A stretch of 64,000 nt of DNA, from contig NZ_MJAP01000034.1 of assembly GCF_001884735.1 (NCBI RefSeq), positions 310,001-374,000 of the forward strand. Direction: 5' to 3'. A program made the translations under genes and the position numbers. This DNA comes from Natronohydrobacter thiooxidans. GTDB lineage: Bacteria > Pseudomonadota > Alphaproteobacteria > Rhodobacterales > Rhodobacteraceae. This document shows positions 17,007-26,056 of this stretch, piece after piece. Below the pieces are notes generated by a model, which made no database searches, was not told where the DNA came from, and was given only the letters and a program-made list of their open reading frames with translations. Numbering within the stretch: position 1 is the stretch's first letter; each line of letters starts with the position of its first letter.

Positions 17007-18341
17007 ATGCAAGTCACCGAAACCCTGAACGAGGGCCTGAAGCGCGGATACACGATCACTGTGACCGCTGCCGAACTGGCCGCGAAAGTCGATGAAAAAC
17101 TGGTCGAGGCCCAGCCCGAGATCGAGATGAAAGGCTTTCGCAAGGGCAAGGTGCCGATGGCGCTGCTGAAAAAGCAGTTCGGCCAGCGCCTCCTGGGCGA
17201 GGCGATGCAGGATGCGGTTGACGGCGCGATGAACCAGCATTTCGAGACCACCGGCGACCGCCCCGCCGCCCAGCCCGATGTCAAGATGACCAATGAGGAC
17301 TGGAAAGAAGGCGATGATGTCGTTGTCGCCCTGAACTATGAAGCGCTGCCCGCGATTGAAACGCCCGATTTCTCCGGCATCGCGCTGGAGAAGCTGGTGG
17401 TCAAGGCCGATGACGCCGCCGTGCAGGAAGCGCTGGAGAATCTGGCCAAGAACGCGCAGAATTTCGACGATAAAGATGGCGCGGCCGAAAACGGCGATCA
17501 GGTCACGATGGACTTTCTGGGCAAGATCGACGGCGAGCCGTTTGATGGGGGTGCCGCCGAAGATTTCCCGCTGGTGCTGGGCTCTGGCCAGTTCATCCCC
17601 GGTTTCGAAGAGCAGCTTGTCGGCGTGAAAGCCGGTGAGGAAAAGACCGTCACGGTCAGCTTCCCCGAGGAATATGGCGCCGAGCATCTGGCGGGCAAGG
17701 AAGCCACGTTTGATTGCACCATCAAGGCGGTGAAAGCTCCTGCCGAGGCCAAGATCGACGACGAGCTGGCGAAGCAATTCGGCGCCGAAAGCCTTGAGGC
17801 GCTGAAAACCCAGATCACCGAGCGGCTGGAAGCCGAATACGGGCAGGCCTCGCGCGCCGTGCTGAAACGCGGGCTTCTGGACGCGCTGGACGAGAAAGTG
17901 AATTTCGACCTGCCGTCCTCGCTGGTCGAGGCCGAAAGCAAGCAGATCGCGCATCAACTCTGGCATGACGCGCAGGAAGGCGTGGATCAGCATGACCACA
18001 GCCATGGCGATATCGAGACCACCGAGGAAAGCGACAAATTCGCAGTCCGCCGCGTGAAGCTGGGGCTGTTGCTGGCCGAAATCGGCCAGAAGGCCGAAGT
18101 CACGGTCTCTGATCAGGAAATGACCCAGGCGGTGATCGCACAGGCGCGGCAATATCCGGGTCAGGAGCGCGCCTTCTTCGAATTCGTGCAGAAGAACCCG
18201 CAGATGCAGCAGCAATTGCGCGCGCCGATCTTCGAGGACAAGGTGGTGGACCATATCCTTGAGCAGGTCAGCGTGACCGAGAAAGAGGTCAGCAAGGACG
18301 AGCTGCAGAGCGCCATCGAGGCGCTGGAAAGCGAAGCCTGA
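17007..18341 (+). CDS. tig: Trigger factor, ribosome-associated chaperone and prolyl isomerase
   Basis: 444 residues from the ATG at 17007 with a GAGGA ribosome site; an ATG at 16977 is less likely because it adds a non-family leader. The ribosome-binding signature [17 protein letters not shown] is at about 47-63, the FKBP-type isomerase domain around 160-240 ([29 protein letters not shown]), and the helical C-domain follows. It binds nascent chains at the exit tunnel. A strong hairpin follows the stop. The expected clpP/clpX neighbours are not present. Confidence 0.96.
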   Translation: MQVTETLNEGLKRGYTITVTAAELAAKVDEKLVEAQPEIEMKGFRKGKVPMALLKKQFGQRLLGEAMQDAVDGAMNQHFETTGDRPAAQPDVKMTNEDWKEGDDVVVALNYEALPAIETPDFSGIALEKLVVKADDAAVQEALENLAKNAQNFDDKDGAAENGDQVTMDFLGKIDGEPFDGGAAEDFPLVLGSGQFIPGFEEQLVGVKAGEEKTVTVSFPEEYGAEHLAGKEATFDCTIKAVKAPAEAKIDDELAKQFGAESLEALKTQITERLEAEYGQASRAVLKRGLLDALDEKVNFDLPSSLVEAESKQIAHQLWHDAQEGVDQHDHSHGDIETTEESDKFAVRRVKLGLLLAEIGQKAEVTVSDQEMTQAVIAQARQYPGQERAFFEFVQKNPQMQQQLRAPIFEDKVVDHILEQVSVTEKEVSKDELQSAIEALESEA

Positions 18342-18370
18342 GCCAGACCAACCCGGTCTGATCCAAATGC

Positions 18371-18397
18371 GAAGGGCGGCCCGCTGGGCCGCCCTTC
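18371..18397 (+). terminator. Stem-loop after tig
   Basis: GAAGGGCGGCC, 5-base loop, GGCCGCCCTTC: an 11 bp perfect stem 30 bases past the tig stop and 34 bases before the end of convergent ilvH. Only a short T-run (GGTTTA) follows, so termination in both directions is inferred. Confidence 0.75.
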
Positions 18398-18430
18398 AGG
18401 TTTATACGAGGGGTTTGGCCCGCGAGGCGC

Positions 18431-18991
18431 TTACGCGCCGCGTGCCAAAGCGGCAACACCGGTGCGCGCCACCTCGACCAGCCCCAAGGGGCGCATGAGT
18501 TCGGCAAAGGCATCGACCTTTTCGGGCGTGCCGGTCATCTCGAACACGAAGCTTTCCAGCGTGGAATCGACCACATTGGCGCGGAAAATCTCGGCCAGAC
18601 GCAGCGCCTCGATCCGGTGCTCGCCCTGACCACGCACCTTGAACAGCGCCAGTTCCCGCTGCACCGAGGGGCCTTCGACCGTCAGGTCATGCACCTCATG
18701 GACGATCACCATGCGCTCCAGCTGCGCCTTGATCTGCACGATCACTTGCGGCGTACCCGAGGTCACAACCGTGATGCGCGAGCGGTGGCCCAGATGATCC
18801 ACCTCGGCCACGGTCAGGCTGTCGATATTATAGCCGCGCGCAGAAAACAGCCCGATCACCCGCGCCAGCACCCCGGATTCATTATCCACGATCACGGTCA
18901 GCGTATGGGTCTCGATCACCTCGGCATTCGGGTCGCGCAGGTCATAGGCGGAATGCTTGGACGAGCCTTTTTTGATTTGCAGCGGGGACAT
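18431..18991 (-). CDS. ilvH: Acetolactate synthase small (regulatory) subunit
   Basis: 186 residues. The ACT domain (HTLTVIVDNESGVLARVIGL, near 29-48) binds valine for feedback inhibition of the catalytic subunit; the GYNIDSLTVAEVDH segment and the C-terminal half with GEHRIEAL and VVDSTLESFVFEMTG complete the standard IlvH layout. Its ATG lies 12 bases after the ilvB stop, so the two subunits are cotranscribed from the attenuated ilv promoter. Confidence 0.96.
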   Translation of the reverse strand: MSPLQIKKGSSKHSAYDLRDPNAEVIETHTLTVIVDNESGVLARVIGLFSARGYNIDSLTVAEVDHLGHRSRITVVTSGTPQVIVQIKAQLERMVIVHEVHDLTVEGPSVQRELALFKVRGQGEHRIEALRLAEIFRANVVDSTLESFVFEMTGTPEKVDAFAELMRPLGLVEVARTGVAALARGA

Positions 18992-19003
18992 TCTTGCGTT
19001 CCT

Positions 19004-20758
19004 TTACACCAGCACCGCGCCAGACGCGCCGATCACGCCCTGCGTGTCCACTTCACCCAGGATCATGTCATTATGGGCATTGCCCGAAGGGATCATCGGG
19101 AAGCAGTTCTCATGCTTCTCGACGATGCAATCAAAGATCACCGGCCCGTCATAGGCCAGCATCTCGCGGATCGCATCATCCAGATCCGCCTCATTGTCGC
19201 AGCGGATGCCCTTGCAGCCGAAAGCTTCGGCCAGTTTCACGAAATCGGGCAGCGCTTCGGACCAGCTATGCGAATAGCGCTCGCCATGCAGGAGTTCCTG
19301 CCATTGCCGCACCATGCCAAGGCGTTCATTGTTCAGGATGAACTGCTTGACCGGCGCGCGATATTGCACTGCCGTGCCCATCTCCTGCATATTCATCAGC
19401 CACGAAGCCTCGCCCGCAACATTGATCACCAGCGCATCCGGATGCGCGATCTGAACGCCAATGGAGGCGGGCAGCCCGTAGCCCATCGTCCCCAGACCGC
19501 CCGAGGTCATCCAGCGGTTGGGCTCTTCAAAGCCCAGATATTGCGCCGCCCACATCTGATGCTGGCCCACTTCGGTGGTGATATAGCGGTCCATGCCCTT
19601 GGTCAGCGCCTCCAGCCGGGCCACAGCATGCTGCGGGCGGATGACCGAGCTGCCGGGCTTGTAGGCCAGACAATCGACGGATTTCCATTCCTCGATCTGC
19701 GCCCACCAACGCCCCACGGCCTCGCGATTGACCTTGCGGCCGCGCGCTTTCCACAGATCCAGCGCCGCTTCCAGCACATGCGCGACATCGCCGATGATCG
19801 GCACATCGGCGCGGATCACCTTGTTGACCGAGGAAGGGTCGATATCGACATGGATCCGGGTCGAGCCGGGGCTGAAAGCGTTGATGCGGCCCGTGATCCG
19901 GTCGTCAAACCGCGCCCCGATATTGATCATCACATCGCAATCATGCATCGCCCAATTGGCCTGATAGGTGCCATGCATCCCCAGCATGCCCAGCCAGGAT
20001 TTGCCGCTGGCCGGATAGGCGCCCAGACCCATCAGGGTCGAGGTGATCGGGAACCCCGTCGCCTCCACCCATTCGCGCAACAACTGGCTGGCCGCAGGCC
20101 CGGAATTGATCACCCCGCCGCCCGTGTAGAAAACCGGCTTCTCGGCGGTCTCGATCAGCTCCACCATGCGTTCGATCATCTCGGCATCGCCCGCGACGCG
20201 GGGCGCGTAATGGCCGGTCTGGACCGTCGGTTTCTCGACATAGGCGCCGGTCGCGAATTGCACATCCTTCGGGATATCGACCAGCACCGGGCCGGGACGC
20301 CCCGCCGTGGCGACATGAAACGCCTGATGGATGGTCTCGGCCAGCTTGTCGGTTTCCTTCACCAGCCAGTTCATCTTGGTGCAGGGGCGGGTAATGCCCA
20401 CCGTGTCGCCTTCCTGAAACGCATCCGAGCCGATCATGAAAGTGGGCACCTGACCCGAGAGCACGACAATCGGGATCGAATCCATCAGCGCATCCACAAT
20501 CCCGGTGACGACATTGGTGGCACCGGGGCCGGATGTCACCAGCACCACACCGGGCTTTCCGGTGGAGCGCGCATAGCCCTCGGCGGCATGGATCGCACCC
20601 TGTTCATGGCGCACCAGAATATGGCGGATGTCGTTTTGCTGGAAGATCTCGTCATAAATCGGTAGCACCGCGCCGCCGGGATAGCCGAATACCACTTCCA
20701 CACCCTGATCTTTCAGGGCTTCAACAACCATTCTGGCTCCGGTCATCTGACGTGTCAT
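19004..20758 (-). CDS. ilvB: Acetolactate synthase large (catalytic) subunit
   Basis: 584 residues. Starts at the ATG at 20758, chosen because GGAG lies 6 bases upstream and MTRQMTGARMVVEAL is the usual N-terminus. ThDP enzyme: catalytic glutamate in RHEQGAIHAAEGYAR near residue 57, the FAD/ThDP domains, and the ThDP-binding GEASWLMNMQE segment near 465 with the following NNERLGMVRQWQ. It condenses pyruvate (or pyruvate with 2-ketobutyrate) in valine, leucine and isoleucine synthesis. The 170-base leader holds a leader peptide and terminator, treated separately. Confidence 0.96.
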   Translation of the reverse strand: MTRQMTGARMVVEALKDQGVEVVFGYPGGAVLPIYDEIFQQNDIRHILVRHEQGAIHAAEGYARSTGKPGVVLVTSGPGATNVVTGIVDALMDSIPIVVLSGQVPTFMIGSDAFQEGDTVGITRPCTKMNWLVKETDKLAETIHQAFHVATAGRPGPVLVDIPKDVQFATGAYVEKPTVQTGHYAPRVAGDAEMIERMVELIETAEKPVFYTGGGVINSGPAASQLLREWVEATGFPITSTLMGLGAYPASGKSWLGMLGMHGTYQANWAMHDCDVMINIGARFDDRITGRINAFSPGSTRIHVDIDPSSVNKVIRADVPIIGDVAHVLEAALDLWKARGRKVNREAVGRWWAQIEEWKSVDCLAYKPGSSVIRPQHAVARLEALTKGMDRYITTEVGQHQMWAAQYLGFEEPNRWMTSGGLGTMGYGLPASIGVQIAHPDALVINVAGEASWLMNMQEMGTAVQYRAPVKQFILNNERLGMVRQWQELLHGERYSHSWSEALPDFVKLAEAFGCKGIRCDNEADLDDAIREMLAYDGPVIFDCIVEKHENCFPMIPSGNAHNDMILGEVDTQGVIGASGAVLV

Positions 20759-20813
20759 CTTGTGCTCCATCAAGGCGTCATCTGCATGTCGCTTTAGCGC
20801 GGCTTCAGGCAAT

Positions 20814-20841
20814 AAAAAAGCCCCCGGTGAGGTTCGGGGGC
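20814..20841 (-). terminator. ilv attenuator terminator hairpin
   Basis: On the minus strand GCCCCCGAACCTCACCGGGGGC followed by TTTTTT: 6-7 bp GC stem plus U-run, 27 bases after the leader-peptide stop and 55 bases before ilvB. An alternative pairing of GGGGGC with upstream GACCCCCATGCGCC could form an antiterminator. Confidence 0.9.
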
Positions 20842-20867
20842 GCATGGGGGTCCGTTCTGGATATCCG

Positions 20868-20927
20868 TCACCGGCCCATGCGCATCTCGCTTACAAGTAC
20901 AACCAGGCTGACTTTCATTGCTTTCAT
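20868..20927 (-). CDS. ilv leader peptide (Val/Leu-rich)
   Basis: A 19-residue open frame with a GGAG ribosome site 3-6 bases upstream: MKAMKVSLVVLVSEMRMGR. Residues 6-12 (VSLVVLV) carry four Val and two Leu codons, exactly the end products of the pathway controlled by the downstream ilvB-ilvH genes. It is followed by a rho-independent terminator ahead of ilvB. Charging of tRNA-Val/Leu would set ribosome position and so readthrough. Alternative start at the second Met is possible. Confidence 0.88.
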   Translation of the reverse strand: MKAMKVSLVVLVSEMRMGR

Positions 20928-20948
20928 CCGCTCCTTTGGCGTGGCCGG

Positions 20949-20977
20949 ACCCTATGTCCCGCGCGGGCCGAGGTCAA
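20949..20977 (-). promoter_or_regulatory. Promoter of the ilv leader
   Basis: On the minus strand TTGACC (20972-20977), a 17-base spacer, then TAGGGT (20949-20954), close to a housekeeping sigma consensus at -35. Predicted transcription start is about 15 bases before the leader-peptide ATG. Confidence 0.65.
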
Positions 20978-21061
20978 TGCCGAAAACGCATCCGATTGCG
21001 CAGAACGGGGCGATTTCTTTTCATTTGTTGCGCGGCTTTCGGAATGCGGAAATATCTTTAC

Positions 21062-21081
21062 ATAACCAGAAAAGTGGTCAT
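21062..21081. promoter_or_regulatory. Putative ArsR operator overlapping the arsR start
   Basis: Imperfect palindrome ATAACCA-gaaaag-TGGTCAT (6 of 7 pairs) ends just before the ATG at 21083. ArsR-family repressors often bind palindromes here and self-regulate; binding is inferred from position only. Confidence 0.4.
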
Positions 21082-21082
21082 A

Positions 21083-21406
21083 ATGGCGGGCATGACCTGT
21101 GATGATGACAAAGCCGCAATCGCACTCGCCGCCCTGGGCCATGCTGCCCGCCTGTCGGTCTTTCGCCTGCTGGTAAAGGCCGGGCCGGACGGGCTGATGG
21201 TGGGCGAGATCGGCGCGCATCTTGATATGCCGCTCTCGACCCTCGCGCATCATCTGCGCGCGCTGAAACAGGCGGGGCTGATCAGCCAGACCCGCGCCGG
21301 GCGCGAAGTGCTGACGCGGGCGGAAACCGCGGCGCTGCATGGCGTGGTGGATTACCTGCTCAGCGAGTGCTGCCAAGGGGTCCATCCGCGGGCGCAATCG
21401 GCGTGA
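21083..21406 (+). CDS. ArsR-family metal/metalloid-responsive repressor
   Basis: 107 residues from the ATG at 21083 (ATG at 21092 also possible). Winged helix: LGHAARLSVFRLLVKAGPDG, then GEIGAHLDMPLSTLAHHLRAL as recognition region (given in parts). Cysteines are at residue 6 (MTCDDD) and as a CC pair near the C-terminus (LSECCQG), an arrangement used for As(III) sensing in some ArsR subgroups. The adjacent downstream permease supports control of arsenical or metal efflux. Not followed by arsC or arsB. Confidence 0.88.
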   Translation: MAGMTCDDDKAAIALAALGHAARLSVFRLLVKAGPDGLMVGEIGAHLDMPLSTLAHHLRALKQAGLISQTRAGREVLTRAETAALHGVVDYLLSECCQGVHPRAQSA

Positions 21407-21446
21407 CAGCCTTGCCCAAAATAACCACAAAACCGGAGATTTAAGG

Positions 21447-22499
21447 ATGACTGACCACATACTTCCCCAGCCTCGGCCCGTTGCTGCGCTGTGGTCGCAT
21501 CTGTGGCGCAAGGAAAAGCCGTGGCTCGCCTTCGCGCTGATCGTGCTGGCCTTGACCACGCTCGACCCTGCGCAACTCGGCCCGTCCTTCGCCAAGGTGA
21601 CCGGCGCCCTGGTCTCGATCGCGCCTTTTCTCGCAGCCTCGATCCTGATCGCCGCCGGGGCAGGGGCCACGGGCGCGGATAACCTGATCGCAAAGGCCTT
21701 CACCGGCGCCCCCGCAATGATGATCGCGATGGGTGCGCTGGCCGGGGGCCTGTCGCCCTTCTGTTCCTGCGGGGTGATCCCCTTGATCGCGGCGCTGCTG
21801 GCGATTGGTGTGCCATTGGCCCCGGTCATGGCCTTCTGGCTGGCCTCGCCGCTGATGGACCCGTCGATGTTCGTGCTGACAGCCGGAGTTCTGGGGCTGG
21901 AATTCGCCATCGCCAAGACGCTGATCGCAGTGGGCATGGGGCTTCTGGGCGGGACCGTCGTGCATCTGCTGATGACGCGCGGCGCGCTGGCCGATCCGCT
22001 GCGCGAAGGCATCGGCAATGGCGGCTGCGGCGGCGCGAGACTGCGCAATCCGCAACCCCCGGTCTGGACCTTCTGGCATGATCCCGCCCGCGTCGCCAAA
22101 TTCCGCAGCGAGGCGGTCAAGACCTTCCTCTTCCTGCTGAAATGGCTCTCGCTCGCTTTCCTGCTCGAAAGCCTGATGCTGGCCTATGTGCCCGCCGAAC
22201 TGGTGACACAGACGCTGGGCGGAAATGGGCTGCTGCCGATTGTACTGGCAACGCTGGTCGGGGTGCCTGCCTATTTCAACGGCTATGCCGCCTTGCCCCT
22301 GATCGGCACGCTGATGGAACAGGGGATGCAGCCGGGCGCGGGCATGGCCTTTCTGGTGGCGGGCGGCGTGACCTCGCTTCCGGCAGCGATTGCGGTCTGG
22401 GCACTGGTCAGGATCCGCGTCTTTGCCCTCTATCTCGCGATTTCGCTGGGCGGGGCGTTCGCAATGGGGCTGATCTTCCATCTCTGGACGTTGCTGTAA
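21447..22499 (+). CDS. ArsP/DUF318-type permease
   Basis: 350 residues from an ATG with GGAGATTTAAGG just upstream. About eight hydrophobic segments in two halves with a cytosolic loop around 185-215 that contains NGGCGGARLRN. The signature GLSPFCSCGVIPLIAALL at about residue 107 and GVPAYFNGYAALPLIGTL in the second half are those of the DUF318 permease family, which includes ArsP exporters of trivalent organoarsenicals and some metal permeases. It lies 40 bases after the ArsR gene, so probably is its target. Substrate not certain. Confidence 0.85.
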   Translation: MTDHILPQPRPVAALWSHLWRKEKPWLAFALIVLALTTLDPAQLGPSFAKVTGALVSIAPFLAASILIAAGAGATGADNLIAKAFTGAPAMMIAMGALAGGLSPFCSCGVIPLIAALLAIGVPLAPVMAFWLASPLMDPSMFVLTAGVLGLEFAIAKTLIAVGMGLLGGTVVHLLMTRGALADPLREGIGNGGCGGARLRNPQPPVWTFWHDPARVAKFRSEAVKTFLFLLKWLSLAFLLESLMLAYVPAELVTQTLGGNGLLPIVLATLVGVPAYFNGYAALPLIGTLMEQGMQPGAGMAFLVAGGVTSLPAAIAVWALVRIRVFALYLAISLGGAFAMGLIFHLWTLL

Positions 22500-22610
22500 C
22501 GCGTCACACCGTCTAAGACAGCAGGGCGCAGGGACTAAACCTTGCGCCTTTTGCGCTGCAATGGTCTATTGGTAGCGCATTCCACCCAAGAAGAATCGAG
22601 CAGCGCCCCC

Positions 22611-24560
22611 ATGAGTGACCTGTTAAGCCCGGCTGAAACCTATGATGCTTCCTCAATCGAGGTTCTGGAAGGGCTGGAACCTGTCCGCAAACGTCCCGGC
22701 ATGTATATCGGCGGCACGGATGAGCGCGCGCTGCATCATCTGGTCGCCGAAGTGCTCGACAACTCGATGGATGAGGCGGTAGCAGGCCACGCGAACCGCA
22801 TCGAGGTCGAGTTGCACGGTGATTATTCGGTCACGATCCGCGACAACGGGCGCGGCATCCCGATTGACCCGCATCCGAAATTCCCCGGCAAATCGGCGCT
22901 GGAGGTGATCCTCTGCACGCTCCACGCGGGCGGCAAGTTCTCGGGCAAGGCCTATCAGACCTCGGGCGGTCTGCACGGGGTGGGCGCCTCGGTCGTCAAC
23001 GCGCTCTCGGATCACATGCGCGTCGAAGTGGCACGCAATCGCGAGTTGTTCGCGCAGGAATTCTCGCGCGGCATCCCGCAGGGGCAGGTCGCCAAGGTCG
23101 GCCCGGCCCCGAACCGGCGCGGCACCACCGTCACCTTCCACCCGGATGCAGAGATTTTCGGCGCGCTGAAATTCCGCCCTGCGCGGCTGTTGAAAATGGT
23201 GCGCTCGAAAGCCTATCTCTTCTCGGGGGTAGAGATCCGCTGGAAATCCGCCATCCCCGATGGCGATACGCCGATGGAAGCGACCTTCCATTTCCCCGGT
23301 GGTCTGGCCGATTACCTGAATGAACAACTGACCGGGGCCGTGACCTATTCCGACAAGCCCTTCGCGGGCAAGGTCCAGTTTCAGGAGAAATTCGGCCAGC
23401 CCGGTTCGGTCGAATGGGCGGTGAACTGGACGCCCGTCCGCGACGGGTTCGTGCAAAGCTACTGTAATACTGTGCCGACGCCAGAGGGCGGCACGCATGA
23501 ACAGGGCTTCTGGGCCGCGATCCTCAAGGGCATCCGCGCCTATGGCGAGTTGGCCAATAACAAGAAAGCCGCTCAGATCACCCGCGAGGATATGACCGCA
23601 GGCGGCTGCGCGCTGGTTTCGTGCTTCATCCGAGAACCCGAATTTGTGGGCCAGACCAAGGACCGCCTCGCCACGACCGAGGCCGCGCGCATGGTCGAAG
23701 GGGCGGTGCGCGACCATTTCGACAACTGGCTGGCGGCGGATCCCAAGGCCGCAGGCGCGATCCTCGATTTTCTGGTGCTGCGCGCAGAAGAACGGCTGCG
23801 GCGCAAGCAGGAGAAGGAAACCTCGCGCAAGACCGCGACCAAGAAGCTGCGGCTTCCGGGCAAGCTGGTGGATTGCTCAGCCACCACGCGCGATGGCACG
23901 GAACTCTTCATCGTCGAGGGCGACTCGGCGGGCGGCAGCGCCAAAATGGCCCGCGACCGGCGCAATCAGGCGCTTCTGCCCCTGCGCGGCAAGATCCTCA
24001 ACGTGCTGGGCGCGGCCTCCTCGAAACTCGGGACCAACGCGGAAATCAGCGATCTCTGTCAGGCGATGGGCGTGGGGCTGGGGACGAAGTTCCGCCTTGA
24101 TGATCTGCGCTATGACAAGATCATCATCATGACCGACGCCGATGTGGACGGCGCGCATATCGCGGCACTTCTGATGACCTTCTTCTTCACCCAGATGCGG
24201 CCGATGATCGACGCGGGCCACCTCTATCTGGCCTGCCCGCCGCTCTTCCGCCTGACGCAGGGCGCAAAGCGCGTCTATGCGCTGGACGAGGCCGAGAAGG
24301 ACCGGCTTCTGGCCGAGGGGTTCGGCGGCAAGGGCAAGGTCGATGTCTCGCGCTTCAAGGGTCTGGGCGAGATGGACGCGAAAGACCTGAAAGAAACCAC
24401 GATGGACCCGTCCTCGCGCCGTCTGATCCGCGTCAGCGTGGACGACGACCTGCCGGGCGAAACCGGCGATCTGGTCGAGCGGCTGATGGGCAAGAAGCCG
24501 GAATTGCGCTTCCAGTATATCAGCGAGAATGCGCGGTTTGTGGAGGATGTGGATGTGTGA
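22611..24560 (+). CDS. parE: DNA topoisomerase IV subunit B
   Basis: 649 residues from the ATG at 22611. GHKL ATPase domain: GLEPVRKRPGMYIGGT, EVLDNSMDEAVAGHA and IRDNGRGIPIDPHPK; transducer domain; TOPRIM with FIVEGDSAGGSAK near 455 and IIMTDADVDGAHIA near 505. The length and lack of the long insert of many GyrB proteins fit ParE. With ParC it decatenates daughter chromosomes. parC is not in the window. Downstream DNA changes in base composition at the restriction-modification genes. Confidence 0.93.
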   Translation: MSDLLSPAETYDASSIEVLEGLEPVRKRPGMYIGGTDERALHHLVAEVLDNSMDEAVAGHANRIEVELHGDYSVTIRDNGRGIPIDPHPKFPGKSALEVILCTLHAGGKFSGKAYQTSGGLHGVGASVVNALSDHMRVEVARNRELFAQEFSRGIPQGQVAKVGPAPNRRGTTVTFHPDAEIFGALKFRPARLLKMVRSKAYLFSGVEIRWKSAIPDGDTPMEATFHFPGGLADYLNEQLTGAVTYSDKPFAGKVQFQEKFGQPGSVEWAVNWTPVRDGFVQSYCNTVPTPEGGTHEQGFWAAILKGIRAYGELANNKKAAQITREDMTAGGCALVSCFIREPEFVGQTKDRLATTEAARMVEGAVRDHFDNWLAADPKAAGAILDFLVLRAEERLRRKQEKETSRKTATKKLRLPGKLVDCSATTRDGTELFIVEGDSAGGSAKMARDRRNQALLPLRGKILNVLGAASSKLGTNAEISDLCQAMGVGLGTKFRLDDLRYDKIIIMTDADVDGAHIAALLMTFFFTQMRPMIDAGHLYLACPPLFRLTQGAKRVYALDEAEKDRLLAEGFGGKGKVDVSRFKGLGEMDAKDLKETTMDPSSRRLIRVSVDDDLPGETGDLVERLMGKKPELRFQYISENARFVEDVDV

Positions 24561-24625
24561 TCCGTTAATGGGTTGTTGAATTTTTGTTCTTATTGTGTTC
24601 TGACAGATAAAACCGAGGATAATCG

Positions 24626-25258
24626 ATGACACAAAACCCTTCGGACGATCTGCGAAATTTCCTGCAAGGGGACAGGTTTGGAACAGTCATGGCCGATCCG
24701 CCATGGCGCTTTACCAACCGGACGGGCAAGGTTGCGCCCGAACACAAGCGGCTGTCGCGCTATCCGACGATGGATCTGGACGACATTTGCGCGTTGCCTG
24801 TCGCCGAGCATATGGCAGAGACGGCACATTGTTATCTCTGGGTGCCCAATGCCCTTCTACCGGATGGGTTGAAAGTGCTTGAAGCGTGGGGCTTCAGCTA
24901 TAAGAGCAACATCATCTGGCATAAGGTCCGCAAGGATGGGGGGTCCGACGGGCGCGGCGTGGGCTTCTATTTCCGCAATGTGACCGAGATCATCCTCTTT
25001 GGGGTCAAGGGCAAGAATGCCCGAACGCTGCCGCCGGGCCGCACGCAAGTCAATCTGTTCGCGACCCGAAAGCGTGAACATTCCCGCAAGCCGGATGAGC
25101 AGTACGGAATCATCGAAGCCTGTTCAGCAGGGCCCTATCTGGAGTTGTTTGGCCGGGGCAGGCGCGAGGGCTGGACGGTCTGGGGCAATCAGGCAGAGGA
25201 TGATTACAAGCCCACTTGGCAGACCTACAAGTATAATTCCAGCTTGGCGGCAGAATAG
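24626..25258 (+). CDS. MT-A70-family DNA adenine methyltransferase
   Basis: 210 residues. The catalytic DPPW motif is at 24-27 (VMADPPWRF), with the MT-A70 features TGKVAPEHKRLSRYPTMDL (in parts) and CYLWVPNALLPDGLKVLEAWGF at about 73-94. The family methylates adenine N6. Its stop is 2 bases from the start of a BglII-family endonuclease, so it is best read as the protective methylase of a type II system. The pair has lower GC than its neighbours and sits between parE and an NADH-dehydrogenase accessory gene, which suggests acquisition by transfer. Confidence 0.88.
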   Translation: MTQNPSDDLRNFLQGDRFGTVMADPPWRFTNRTGKVAPEHKRLSRYPTMDLDDICALPVAEHMAETAHCYLWVPNALLPDGLKVLEAWGFSYKSNIIWHKVRKDGGSDGRGVGFYFRNVTEIILFGVKGKNARTLPPGRTQVNLFATRKREHSRKPDEQYGIIEACSAGPYLELFGRGRREGWTVWGNQAEDDYKPTWQTYKYNSSLAAE

Positions 25259-25260
25259 GC

Positions 25261-25974
25261 TTGGAACAGATCGATACTGATATTTCAGACGGAAAAATCG
25301 CGGATCCTGATGCGGCGTTCCGTCACTATTTTCCAGATGATATACTACAGAAATTCGAGATTTTTTCCTATCGCAATGCCGCGGGCGTGCTTGCCAGCAG
25401 CTTTCCCGACCAGTTCCAGACTGTGCTGAACGTGTTGTCCGAGTTCCGGATCACACGCGAACAAATCCGAACGCCAGGGGGAAGCAAAGGCCCGATTGCG
25501 CAATATGTTGACGCGCTCTTTCCGGAAGATTGGGTCGAGGCGCGGATTTCGGCAGATCTGCATGTGAAGCTGCTGCACGCGAAAGGCTCTGGCGTCTTTC
25601 GGCAATATGTTCGCGAAGGGTTTCTGGATGGCCACAGGATCGACTTCGTGAATGGAAAGGTTGCGCTGGATCTGGAGTGGAACAGCAAGGACCAGACCTA
25701 TGACCGTGACCTCTATGCGTTTTCTGCATTTTACGAGGCGGGTGCGATCGATGTGGGCATCATCCTGACCCGTGGTTCATCGCTGGACAACGCGTTTTTC
25801 CGCTCGCTCGGGAAAGTCCTGAACAAGGATGGCAGCGAAGGTCGCGAGGATGTTTACAAGAAGTTCGGTGCCTCGACAACATGGATGGGCAAGCTGCTTT
25901 ACCGGCTGGATGCGGGCCGCAACGGCGGCTGCCCGATCCTCGCCATCGGCATCACCCCGCATTGCGTCGCCTGA
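25261..25974 (+). CDS. BglII/BstYI-family type II restriction endonuclease
   Basis: 237 residues. Starts at a TTG two bases after the methylase stop; no ATG occurs in the first two thirds, so TTG is forced. Residues 125-150 carry the likely PD-(D/E)XK-type site: [20 protein letters not shown], with D128, D137 and E139, followed by [19 protein letters not shown] and IILTRG. These match my memory of the Endonuc-BglII family, whose characterised members cut RGATCY or AGATCT. The exact specificity cannot be read from sequence. Confidence 0.78.
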   Translation: MEQIDTDISDGKIADPDAAFRHYFPDDILQKFEIFSYRNAAGVLASSFPDQFQTVLNVLSEFRITREQIRTPGGSKGPIAQYVDALFPEDWVEARISADLHVKLLHAKGSGVFRQYVREGFLDGHRIDFVNGKVALDLEWNSKDQTYDRDLYAFSAFYEAGAIDVGIILTRGSSLDNAFFRSLGKVLNKDGSEGREDVYKKFGASTTWMGKLLYRLDAGRNGGCPILAIGITPHCVA

Positions 25975-26020
25975 CCCCGCCCGCGCGATCAAAAATATAC
26001 ATAGCAGATACAAAATATTC

Positions 26021-26049
26021 TTGCCGCACCCCCCCGGCAGGTCTAGCTT
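26021..26049 (+). promoter_or_regulatory. Candidate promoter for the hairpin RNA at 26057
   Basis: TTGCCG (26021-26026), 17-base spacer, TAGCTT (26044-26049). Predicted start about 26056, which is exactly where the long inverted repeat begins. Confidence 0.4.
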
Positions 26050-26056
26050 TTTAGTT

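Noticed and set aside
18617..20665. 682-codon plus-strand open frame over ilvH and ilvB
   Set aside because: Antisense shadow of two clear genes, rich in His, Arg and Asp, no family resemblance.
24581..24612. Promoter TTGTTC-17-ATAAAA before the MT-A70 gene
   Set aside because: The spacing to the ribosome site is too short (the -10 is 14 bases from the ATG), so a start from here would leave almost no leader.
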